A stretch of DNA of 64,000 nucleotides from assembly GCA_035638255.1 (NCBI GenBank), contig DASRAJ010000063.1, forward strand, positions 62,001 through 126,000, written 5' to 3'. Made by a program: the position numbers and the translations under genes. This stretch comes from DASRAJ01 sp035638255 (GTDB taxonomy: Bacteria > Bacteroidota > Bacteroidia > Chitinophagales > UBA10324). The notes under the pieces were generated by a model. The model worked only from the letters and a program-made list of their open reading frames with translations. It was not told where the DNA came from and ran no database searches. Of the stretch, positions 15,874 to 22,803 are shown in pieces (the first letter of the stretch is position 1; each line of letters starts with the position of its first letter).

Positions 15874-16716
15874 TTGAAAATTGAAAATAACATAATAGAA
15901 GATTTGTTTGAATTACAAGGGGCAATTGGAATTGCAACCTCACAAACTAATGTGAATTCCTACGACTTTAATTTTAGAAATTATTTCGACGCAAAGTCCG
16001 TAATTCGTGAAACAAATTTGGAAGTGGTTTTAAGAATTGGAGCAATTTCAAATTACGACCTAACATACACAGAGCTTCATCAAGAAGGGATCAATTTAAT
16101 AAATTCAATAGAACAACACAATTTAGCCTCTCTATTGCCCAATTGGTATCCTCTGATTTCTGAATTGACACCAAGAACAGTTTGGTTCAATAAACTACCA
16201 AACATTCAGGAAATAAAGAAGGAATTTGATTGGCCAATTTTCATAAAAGGAGAACGACAAACAAACAGGCATAAGAAAAGCCTTTGCATTGCCGAGAATG
16301 AAATAGAATTCGAAAACATTATCAATTATTGGAAACATGACCCAATCCTGAATTGGCAAAGAGTAATTTGCAGAGAGTTTATCAACCTTGAAAAAATAGA
16401 AAACGCTGAGGGAGACAAAATTCAAATCTCAAATGAATTCAGAGTATTCTTATGGAAAGGAAAAATTGTTGGTTGCGGAAACTATTGGGACAGTGAAAAT
16501 CAATTTGTACTTGATCAATTCAATGAACAATTAATAAAAAATTTAGTTATGCAAGTGGCAGAAAAAATCCACGTTCCATTTTTAGTGATTGATGTAGCAA
16601 GAACACAAAAAGGAAAATGGATTGTAATTGAATTAAATGACGCACAAGAAAGTGGTTATGCCGGAGTAAATAAATTAAGTTTATGGAATAACATTATCCT
16701 CAATGAGAAACAATAG
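15874..16716 (+). CDS. ATP-grasp domain protein, unknown substrate
   Basis: The 280-residue product starts with TTG (MKIENNIIEDLFELQGAIGI). The C-terminal two thirds has the marks of an ATP-grasp fold: WPIFIKGERQTNRHKK (about 118-133) as the nucleotide-binding lysine strand, VICREFINL near 168-176, EFRVFLWKGKIVG near 188-200, and the metal/ATP site IELNDAQESGYAG near 252-264, with Glu and Asn ligands. Stand-alone ATP-grasp proteins of this type ligate a carboxylate to an amine or hydroxyl, but the partner is unknown. It is the last cargo gene before E1 repeat R4. Composition is AT-rich, unlike the chromosome genes on either side of the array. Confidence 0.7.
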   Translation: MKIENNIIEDLFELQGAIGIATSQTNVNSYDFNFRNYFDAKSVIRETNLEVVLRIGAISNYDLTYTELHQEGINLINSIEQHNLASLLPNWYPLISELTPRTVWFNKLPNIQEIKKEFDWPIFIKGERQTNRHKKSLCIAENEIEFENIINYWKHDPILNWQRVICREFINLEKIENAEGDKIQISNEFRVFLWKGKIVGCGNYWDSENQFVLDQFNEQLIKNLVMQVAEKIHVPFLVIDVARTQKGKWIVIELNDAQESGYAGVNKLSLWNNIILNEKQ

Positions 16717-16749
16717 GGCAGCTAACATCAGTTTGGCGCCGGACAGGGT

Positions 16750-16809
16750 TACCTTGAGAAGAAAATACTGCGGACTGTAGAGAAGGTGGTGAACTCAATC
16801 AGAGGTTAG
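16750..16809 (+). repeat. E1 3'-end repeat, copy R4 (19 codons plus stop)
   Basis: It translates as YLEKKILRTVEKVVNSIRG then TAG, in register with ILEKEMLPTTEKVAEEIGRM of R0. The bases CTTGAGAAG and GAGAAGGTGG are shared with R0. It is the most distant recognisable copy, 4.8 kb from the parent. Confidence 0.6.
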
Positions 16810-16829
16810 AGAAAGCGGGACAATCCCAT

Positions 16830-16837
16830 TACATTTG
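16830..16837 (+). promoter_or_regulatory. -7 box in the leader after R4
   Basis: TACATTTG matches TAnnTTTG. The surrounding leader (16792-16857) aligns by eye with the one after R2, sharing TAGAGAA, ACAATCC and TTTGGT in order. It probably drives the pentapeptide-repeat gene. Confidence 0.45.
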
Positions 16838-16882
16838 GTAGATTATCTCAATTGGACACTTGCAATCCTTTAATCGGAACCA

Positions 16883-17269
16883 ATGTTAATAGAACCATCA
16901 CACATTAAAACGATAGAACAATTCCTGGAATACTACAAAGCCGGCCAACGGCTCTTTACCGATTTAGAATTTGAAAACGGTGAAAGCTTTAGCGGCGTGG
17001 ATTTGAGCGGGACAACTTTTAGAAACTGTTGCTTTTGTGCAGACTTTACAACTACAAACCTGACAGACTGCAAATTCCTGGATTGTAATATTAAGACATC
17101 GGATTTCAGTCATGCCAACCTGACAAGAGCACAAATCACCGGATGTGCCGTCGAAAGCACAGAATACAAAGGAGCAATTATAACTGACCTTATATTTGAG
17201 AATAATTCTGCTTACGGCAATACTTTGGGACTGATCGATTTTAAACGCATTTGGATATACGATGAATGA
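16883..17269 (+). CDS. Pentapeptide-repeat protein
   Basis: This 128-residue cytoplasmic protein has an N-terminal helical part (about 1-30). From about residue 37 to 100 a right-handed beta-helix of A(D/N)LxX pentapeptides follows: FSGVDLSGTTFRNCCFCADF, TTTNLTDCKFLDCNIKTSDF, SHANLTRAQITGC. Pentapeptide proteins often protect gyrase or act as scaffolds, but this short version could do either or neither. It is preceded by the R4 leader and its own -7 box. After the gene, a stretch at 17307-17339 faintly recalls the E1 repeat but is too weak to call. It is cargo of the accessory array. Confidence 0.75.
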   Translation: MLIEPSHIKTIEQFLEYYKAGQRLFTDLEFENGESFSGVDLSGTTFRNCCFCADFTTTNLTDCKFLDCNIKTSDFSHANLTRAQITGCAVESTEYKGAIITDLIFENNSAYGNTLGLIDFKRIWIYDE

Positions 17270-17358
17270 AAGCCCTCGATGTAATTGCGGATTGTTGCAT
17301 AAGACAGCGGAAAGTGCCGGCAAATCAGCGAAACATTAACCGGTGAGTGACACCAACT

Positions 17359-17769
17359 ATGAAAAATCTCATTACATTAATTTTTACTTCTGTCTCAGCA
17401 TTATCATTCGGACAAAACGTGGTCTACCATGAGACGGGATCACTGCTTCCGGAAATCATTAATGTACAGGGAACAATCATAGATATTTCTCCCGGCTATT
17501 GTGGAACCTTCTGCATTGGTGGAGTTACTAAAGTCAAACTCGACAAGACAATTTCAAATTTTTATTCAGACTCATGTGTTTACCTGGTTACGGCTTGCTT
17601 ATCTCTTGATGTTAAAAAAAACACAGTTATAAATGTTACTGCTACAAAGTTGACACGATACGATACAGATTGCTATTACAGATCTATCAGCAACTCTTTT
17701 GATTCAAACGGAACTCCTTTTTATAAACTGTCAGAAGAAGAGACAAATAAAATAAATGCGATAAAGTAA
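17359..17769 (+). CDS. Small secreted protein, unknown function
   Basis: Starting at the ATG at 17359, the 136-residue product has a signal peptide (MKNLITLIFTSVSALSFGQ) with cleavage after GQ. The mature protein is beta-rich and has four Cys residues in the pattern CGTFC, CVYLVTAC and a later C, suggesting disulfides. IINVQGTIIDISPGYC followed by alternating strands could be an OB-like fold, but I do not recognise a family. A GTG four codons upstream is less likely. It is the last member of the AT-rich accessory stretch before the AraC regulator. Confidence 0.65.
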   Translation: MKNLITLIFTSVSALSFGQNVVYHETGSLLPEIINVQGTIIDISPGYCGTFCIGGVTKVKLDKTISNFYSDSCVYLVTACLSLDVKKNTVINVTATKLTRYDTDCYYRSISNSFDSNGTPFYKLSEEETNKINAIK

Positions 17770-17857
17770 ATCCAATCGCAACTTACTCTGCATGAGAACT
17801 AATACGAAATGAAAGCGAATATCTTCCGGTAATCTCCGGCACAATTATCTTAGCCGT

Positions 17858-19024
17858 GTGAATACGAACCTTTCATTCAGCGACCTCATCATTCTCATTG
17901 GTGCAGTGCAGGGAATTTTTCTCTCCATTGTATTATGGAATCTGAAAAGCGGCAACAGGATTTCTCACCGGTGGCTCGCATTCTTTTTATTTCTGTTTGC
18001 ACTCAGCATGACTGGGTTTGTGCTTTGGGACAGCAAAATGATTTTGCAGGCGCATCATCTTTCCATGATCGTTGCCCCCGCTGAAATTCTATTGGGTCCC
18101 GTATTCTTCTTCTACATACTCTCACTCACAAGAAAAAATTTTTCATTCCGGAAAATTGATTACCTGCATTTCATTCCATTCATCATCACCATTGCCTACT
18201 TTGTCCCGTTCTATTTTGAATCTCCGGAAGAAAAAATTCAATTCAACCTGCGGAGCTATGATCAGCTGCCGCCGCTGTGGCAACGGTTCTCGGCTTTCTC
18301 GACTTTCTACAACATCATTTACATGCTGCTCGCCATGCTCCTGATCGAGCGGCACAGGCGAACGATCAAGCGTTATTATTCTGCCATTGACAAAATCAAT
18401 CTTCGCTGGATTCAAATGTTGTTTGCATTTGTCGTGATTGGATTTGTATGCTGTGTGCTGCTCGGCATTGTCGGCTTCAGGTTCGGGAATAACTTTTCAA
18501 ATATTGTCTTCTCCGTCTGCATCTATGCATTTGGATATTATGGCATGAAGCAGAAAGAAATTTTTTCCGACTTCCGTGAAGAGGTTAAGACCGATGAGCC
18601 CGAACCGGTGGTGATTAAAGCTGAAGCCGTTGCTCAGAGGAAATATGAGAAGTCAGGGTTGAGTGAAGAAAAAGCAACGCAACTGCTTTCACAGCTTGAA
18701 AATGTCATGACAGTTGAAAAACTTTTTCTCGACCCTGAACTGAATCTTCAGCAATTGTCCGATAAGCTTTCTGTTTCCATTCATCATGTTTCGCAGGTTT
18801 TGAATCAGTACAAGCAGCAAAACTTTTTCGATTATGTGAACCAGTTGCGGATTGAAGAATTCAAGAAACAACTTTTGAACCCTGACAAGCAGCATCTCTC
18901 TCTTCTTGGGCTTGCTTTCGAATGCGGATTCAATTCCAAAGCCGCTTTCAATGCTGTGTTTAAGAAACAAACAGGTACAACTCCTTCGGCGTACCGCAAC
19001 AGCTTGAAAGCAGAAATTGCCTGA
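17858..19024 (+). CDS. AraC-family regulator with 7TM-like membrane domain
   Basis: This 388-residue protein has six or seven hydrophobic helices in its first 230 residues (starting FSDLIILIGAVQGIFLSIVL). A charged linker with a PEPVV segment follows, then a C-terminal AraC-type double helix-turn-helix at about 285-380. LNLQQLSDKLSVSIHHVSQV forms the first HTH. GLAFECGFNSKAAFNAVFKK is the diagnostic second HTH, and TGTTPSAYR follows it. This membrane-bound AraC design is common in Bacteroidota and lets a membrane signal control transcription. The GTG start at 17858 is the only reasonable one. The target is unknown; the fatty acid hydroxylase gene 120 bases downstream is the nearest candidate. 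Confidence 0.88.
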   Translation: MNTNLSFSDLIILIGAVQGIFLSIVLWNLKSGNRISHRWLAFFLFLFALSMTGFVLWDSKMILQAHHLSMIVAPAEILLGPVFFFYILSLTRKNFSFRKIDYLHFIPFIITIAYFVPFYFESPEEKIQFNLRSYDQLPPLWQRFSAFSTFYNIIYMLLAMLLIERHRRTIKRYYSAIDKINLRWIQMLFAFVVIGFVCCVLLGIVGFRFGNNFSNIVFSVCIYAFGYYGMKQKEIFSDFREEVKTDEPEPVVIKAEAVAQRKYEKSGLSEEKATQLLSQLENVMTVEKLFLDPELNLQQLSDKLSVSIHHVSQVLNQYKQQNFFDYVNQLRIEEFKKQLLNPDKQHLSLLGLAFECGFNSKAAFNAVFKKQTGTTPSAYRNSLKAEIA

Positions 19025-19145
19025 TAATCAAGGCAAATTATTTCTCCCCGAGGAATCAGGACGTCCTGTCCATTCGGATAAAGCGATACAGGCAGAACCG
19101 CACCGTTGCTTTGCATCGTAATTCTTCATCAAAAAATTTCCAATC

Positions 19146-20000
19146 ATGAACCACTTAATCGAAACACTCAACAACGTGCAGCCACTCATCATTATCGGAA
19201 TGCTGCTTTTGCTTTGGACGGTTGAATCCTTCATTCCTTATTTCCACCACGCCGTTAACAGGAAGAAACACACCCTGAACAACCTACTCGCCACGCTCAT
19301 CTCCTTTGTTGTGAACGGCGCGCTCGGTGTCGGGCTTTCATTTTGGATGACGTATGTGGCCGATCATCACTATGGTTTGCTGAACATGATTTCGTTGCCG
19401 CCAATTATTTCTCTCGTTGCGGGAATGCTGATGATTGATTTCTATGATTACTGGTTTCACACGGCAAGTCATAAGATTCCTTTCATGTGGCGCTGGCATC
19501 GTGTCCATCACAGCGACACTGAACTGGACTCAACAAGCTCGCTCCGGTTTCATCCGTTTGATATTATCGCCCAGGCAATTTCGTGGATACCGATGTTTTT
19601 TCTCCTCGGGATTTCATCGGCAAGCTTTGTCATTTACTTCACCTTTTATATCGCATTGATCTTTCTTCAGCATGCGAACATTAAAATTCCAAGGTGGATT
19701 GACAAGTATGGAAGCTATATTTTCTCTACACCGGGCTGGCACAAAATGCATCACGCTGCTGATAAAAAAATTACGGACACACACTATGGTGATGTCTTCA
19801 CTTTCTGGGATCGTCTCTTCGGAACAGGCGGACCTATTGACATTAATAACATTGATTTCGGCATTGAATATTTCAGAACGGAAAAAGAGCAGAGTGTGAA
19901 AAACCTGATGCTGATGCCCTTCAAACCTGTGAAGCCAAACCAGGCAGGCGCGAATGAAATTATTTCTTCAATGTCCACGCAAGAGGCCCACTGGGGTTGA
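19146..20000 (+). CDS. Sterol desaturase/fatty acid hydroxylase family protein
   Basis: This 284-residue integral membrane di-iron enzyme has four or five hydrophobic helices (about 15-35, 50-75, 85-105, 150-185). The histidine clusters of the family are all present: HTASHKIPFMWRWHRVHHSD at about 115-134 (HxxxH and HxxHH) and the later WHKMHHAADKKITDTHYGDV near 199-218. DRLFGTGG follows. Members hydroxylate or desaturate lipids, sterols or carotenoids using O2; the substrate here is unknown. It follows an AraC regulator that may control it. Its 3' end overlaps the convergent downstream gene by 41 bases. Confidence 0.88.
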   Translation: MNHLIETLNNVQPLIIIGMLLLLWTVESFIPYFHHAVNRKKHTLNNLLATLISFVVNGALGVGLSFWMTYVADHHYGLLNMISLPPIISLVAGMLMIDFYDYWFHTASHKIPFMWRWHRVHHSDTELDSTSSLRFHPFDIIAQAISWIPMFFLLGISSASFVIYFTFYIALIFLQHANIKIPRWIDKYGSYIFSTPGWHKMHHAADKKITDTHYGDVFTFWDRLFGTGGPIDINNIDFGIEYFRTEKEQSVKNLMLMPFKPVKPNQAGANEIISSMSTQEAHWG

Positions 20001-21099
20001 TCCATTGTTGTAGTGAAGACCATGGGATGATTATCTCGATTGCGTGCGTAGAATTCGGAGCAATTTCATTTGGATTGTAGGTGAAGACAATTCCATTTTT
20101 CTGAATGAAAAAATTATCGCTGACTTCAAAACCTCCGTGAAGCTGAAGTCCTTTTTCTTCCAATTGCTGAAGCGAGCCTGCTTTGAACTTGCTCAACAGT
20201 CGGAGCTTAGCAAGTTCATTCAACGGATCGTGATAGCCGGGTTTGAATAACTCATCAAGCCCAAGTTGCATTCCGGTTTTCAAATCGAAAACCATGTCAA
20301 TGTATTCCAGGCTCCGGTGAGATCCCCCGGTAATTTCCTCATTATAAATCTGGAGCGCGAGCAAATTATTTTCATTGAAGATCACATCGCACGTTTGAGA
20401 TTTTTTCCACTGATAAAGTTGCGGAGATGCATTAATCCATTGTTCATTCTCTGCTGTATTTGCTTCCGCATACGCGGTATCAAAATCTTCCTTGTAGAAA
20501 TAAGAATCGTCATCCATGTACTCAGTGGCGGCCTCTTTCAGGTCATCATCGTTCGCAGTCAGGTCAACGTCCGCCTGAAGCAATTCATCATTGATTAATT
20601 TCTTCGCTTGCAAATCGGATAATTGGATGATATAGCACAAAGAATAAAATGTTTTGCATCCAAGCTCATCGCCATTTTTATTTTTGTTCCACACATAATT
20701 GTATTGTTTGCTTATCACATTCAATACTGCACTGCCTTCTTGCTGAGTTACTTTCCATTCAAAGGGATATGATTTTTTTCCCGATGAATTCTGCCAGGTA
20801 CCCTTAATCGCCGAATGGTCACCATTCATTTTTCCGGTGATGCTTCCGGTGATTGAATCATTCACCTCTTCTATCGCTGTGATATCAGAATTCTTGAGAG
20901 TTCCCCGCAGCAGCAGCGGATTCATCTCCTTCACATAATAATAGCTGCCGGAAAAAGTGGTGTCAATAATTTTTATATCGGCAACAATCCCCGCTTTTCC
21001 AATGGTGCCGCTGAATTTTTTGATAACTCCTTCTTGTTGCGCATTGCCGGAAAAGCATTGCAGAATGAACAAAAGCAAAATTATGATTCGCATAAACAA
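19960..21099 (-). CDS. Secreted protein with DUF3298-like C-terminal domain
   Basis: The 379-residue product starts MFMRIIILLLFILQCFSGNA, a signal peptide. Residues about 25-125 form a beta-rich domain of repeated strand pairs (GTIGKAGIVADIKI, SGSYYYVKEMNPLLLRGTLK, ITGSITGKMNGDHSAIKGTW). The C-terminal part (about 130-375) has LLALQIYNEEITGGSHRSLE and LDELFKPGYHDPL, the pattern of the DUF3298/RsiV periplasmic domain. HAIEIIIPWSSLQQWINPSG lies near the end. The stop at 19960 lies inside the convergent hydroxylase gene. Related domains occur in anti-sigma factors and secreted proteins; no enzymatic role can be assigned. Confidence 0.65.
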   Translation of the reverse strand: MFMRIIILLLFILQCFSGNAQQEGVIKKFSGTIGKAGIVADIKIIDTTFSGSYYYVKEMNPLLLRGTLKNSDITAIEEVNDSITGSITGKMNGDHSAIKGTWQNSSGKKSYPFEWKVTQQEGSAVLNVISKQYNYVWNKNKNGDELGCKTFYSLCYIIQLSDLQAKKLINDELLQADVDLTANDDDLKEAATEYMDDDSYFYKEDFDTAYAEANTAENEQWINASPQLYQWKKSQTCDVIFNENNLLALQIYNEEITGGSHRSLEYIDMVFDLKTGMQLGLDELFKPGYHDPLNELAKLRLLSKFKAGSLQQLEEKGLQLHGGFEVSDNFFIQKNGIVFTYNPNEIAPNSTHAIEIIIPWSSLQQWINPSGPLAWTLKK

Positions 21100-21246
21100 A
21101 ATTTTTCAGTCCGGGAGGACTCCTTTTGAGAGGGAAAATAGCCTTTTTGCGAAAGAAAGAAAATAATTGTTTTGACGAAAGAAAATTTTTAAGAACGCTT
21201 TTCATTTCACAATTAACTTTTTACTTTCATGCTCCCAAAAAATTTT

Positions 21247-21810
21247 ATGCCGAGGTCTCCCAAAGAAATGTATGCAGCCATAGTGAAGAATCTCCCGAAG
21301 AACACCGGCAAAACTTTAGAACAGTGGATGGATCTGGTAAAAAGGAAAGGACCGGAAGAGAGAAAGGAACAAGTTGACTGGCTCAAGATCAAACACAATC
21401 TTGGTAACGGACAGGCAAAGACCATTGTGAAGATGATGCATGAAGGGCTTGCGGATTATGATGAAGAAGAACTAATGAAGAAGCATTTCAATAATGGTAA
21501 AGATTATCAGAAGCCGATTTTTGAGAAGCTGGTTTCTGCGGTGAGAAAATTCGGGAAGCAAAATATCGCGGTAAATAAAACCTATCTCTCTCTGATCAGG
21601 AATCAGCAATTTGCCCTGGTGAAAACTACAAAAGAAGGACTGGTGGTTGGTGTTCATGGATCTGCGGTGCGTTCAGCGAAGAGCAAGGATTTTGTTCCTT
21701 CCAAAAATCTGGGCAGCGAGAAGATCACTCACAAAATTGTGTTGAACGATGTGAGTGATGTGACGGATAGTGTGATGAAGGTGCTCAGGGCGAGTTATGA
21801 TAAATGTTAG
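21247..21810 (+). CDS. DUF4287/DUF5655-like protein
   Basis: The 187-residue cytoplasmic protein starts at the ATG at 21247 (MPRSPKEMYAAIVKNLPKNT); the ATG at 21229 overlaps a -7-like TACTTTCA and is less likely. Residues 1-60 match the DUF4287 pattern (NTGKTLEQWMDLVKRKGPEE, then KIKHNLGNGQAKTIV). Residues about 80-187 match a DUF5655 domain (KPIFEKLVSAVRKFGK, VNKTYLSLIRNQQFALVK). This two-domain form is widespread but uncharacterised. It stands alone between a divergent secreted-protein gene and a convergent LD-carboxypeptidase gene. Confidence 0.75.
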   Translation: MPRSPKEMYAAIVKNLPKNTGKTLEQWMDLVKRKGPEERKEQVDWLKIKHNLGNGQAKTIVKMMHEGLADYDEEELMKKHFNNGKDYQKPIFEKLVSAVRKFGKQNIAVNKTYLSLIRNQQFALVKTTKEGLVVGVHGSAVRSAKSKDFVPSKNLGSEKITHKIVLNDVSDVTDSVMKVLRASYDKC

Positions 21811-21832
21811 TAGGCAATAGGCAATAGGCAAA
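21808..21832 (+). repeat. GGCAATAG intergenic repeat
   Basis: TAGGCAATAGGCAATAGGCA follows directly on the stop codon of the DUF4287-like gene. It shares its core with the block after rplY at 7440-7462. Confidence 0.6.
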
Positions 21833-21859
21833 AAGTAAATCTCTCTTAAATCTAAATTC

Positions 21860-22759
21860 CTAAGTCTGAACGAGCTTCACCTTCTCTCCCACTTCTAATT
21901 TCCATTCTTCACCAATCACAAGTGCTCTGTTATCGGGTTCATGTCCGGCAGGAAATCCGAAACAGACAGGAAAATCAAATTCGTTGACATGTTCTGCAAT
22001 GATTTCATACGCTGTTTTTCCAAAGGGATTTGATTCGTCTTTGTTCTTCATGTCAGTAAAATGACCAACAATCAAGCCCGCTAAGTTTTCAAGTTTTCCC
22101 GAGCGCTTCAAGGTCATCATCATTCGATCTACGTGATAAAGATGCTCGTCAATGTCTTCCATGAAAAGAATTTTGCCTGTTGTGTCAACATCAGATGGTG
22201 TTCCGTTTAATGAATACAACAGCGACAGGTTTCCTCCGCATAGAATTCCTTTTCCCTCTCCTCTCCTGTTGAAATCGTGAGCAGAAATTTCATAGCTCAA
22301 CTTTTCCCTGAACAAAATTTTTCTCAGCGATTCAATGGATTCAAAAGTTGCCGTCGAAAAATTTATTCCCATAATCGAGTACACAGAAGGAATGTTGTAC
22401 ACTGAAAGCAAATGAGAATGAATCACGGTGATATCACTGAAGCCGCAGAGCCATTTCGGCTTCTTCAGAAATTTTCTCCAGTCAATGTCATCAATGATGC
22501 GAACTGTTCCATAACCACCGCGCGCAAAAAGAATTGCTTTGATGGAATTATCATCAAGCATGTTTTGCAAGTCTTCTTTGCGGACCTCATCATCACCGGC
22601 AAATTGAAAATGTTCGGCGCCAATTGTTTTTCCAATGACAACTTCTAATCCCCACTTATTTATTATTTCAATAGCTGCTTGAATTTCTGCAAGTGAAATT
22701 TTTCTTGCGGTGGAAACAATTCCAATTTTATCGCCTGCATTTATCGCCGAAGGTCTCAT
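21860..22759 (-). CDS. LD-carboxypeptidase (peptidase S66 family)
   Basis: Family members cleave the L,D-bond of murein tetrapeptides during cell-wall recycling. From the ATG at 22759 (MRPSAINAGDKIGIVSTARK) the protein has 299 residues, the usual length. The nucleophile motif ARGGYGTVRIIDDIDW lies near 80-95 and is followed by GFSDITVIH. The later GGNLSLLYSLNGTPSDVDTT near 177-196, EDIDEHLYHVDRMM, and GHFTDMKN with a C-terminal His motif (PAGHEPDN) complete the Ser-His-Glu set. The frame extends 15 codons upstream to a TTG at 22804 that would abut metG; the internal ATG fits the family. metG is divergent with a 44-base gap. Confidence 0.9.
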   Translation of the reverse strand: MRPSAINAGDKIGIVSTARKISLAEIQAAIEIINKWGLEVVIGKTIGAEHFQFAGDDEVRKEDLQNMLDDNSIKAILFARGGYGTVRIIDDIDWRKFLKKPKWLCGFSDITVIHSHLLSVYNIPSVYSIMGINFSTATFESIESLRKILFREKLSYEISAHDFNRRGEGKGILCGGNLSLLYSLNGTPSDVDTTGKILFMEDIDEHLYHVDRMMMTLKRSGKLENLAGLIVGHFTDMKNKDESNPFGKTAYEIIAEHVNEFDFPVCFGFPAGHEPDNRALVIGEEWKLEVGEKVKLVQT

Positions 22760-22803
22760 CGCTTGAATATTATCTTTGCGCCCAAGTTGCGAATTAGTTT
22801 CCA

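Noticed and set aside
16722..16749. Integron attC core (CTAACATCAG-type stretch before R4)
   Set aside because: Only a partial resemblance, no matching partner core, not repeated at other junctions, and no integron integrase in the window.
17307..17339. A fifth downstream E1-end repeat after the pentapeptide gene
   Set aside because: The frame reads TAESAGKSAKH then stop. Resemblance to TTEKVAEEIGRM is too weak to separate from chance.
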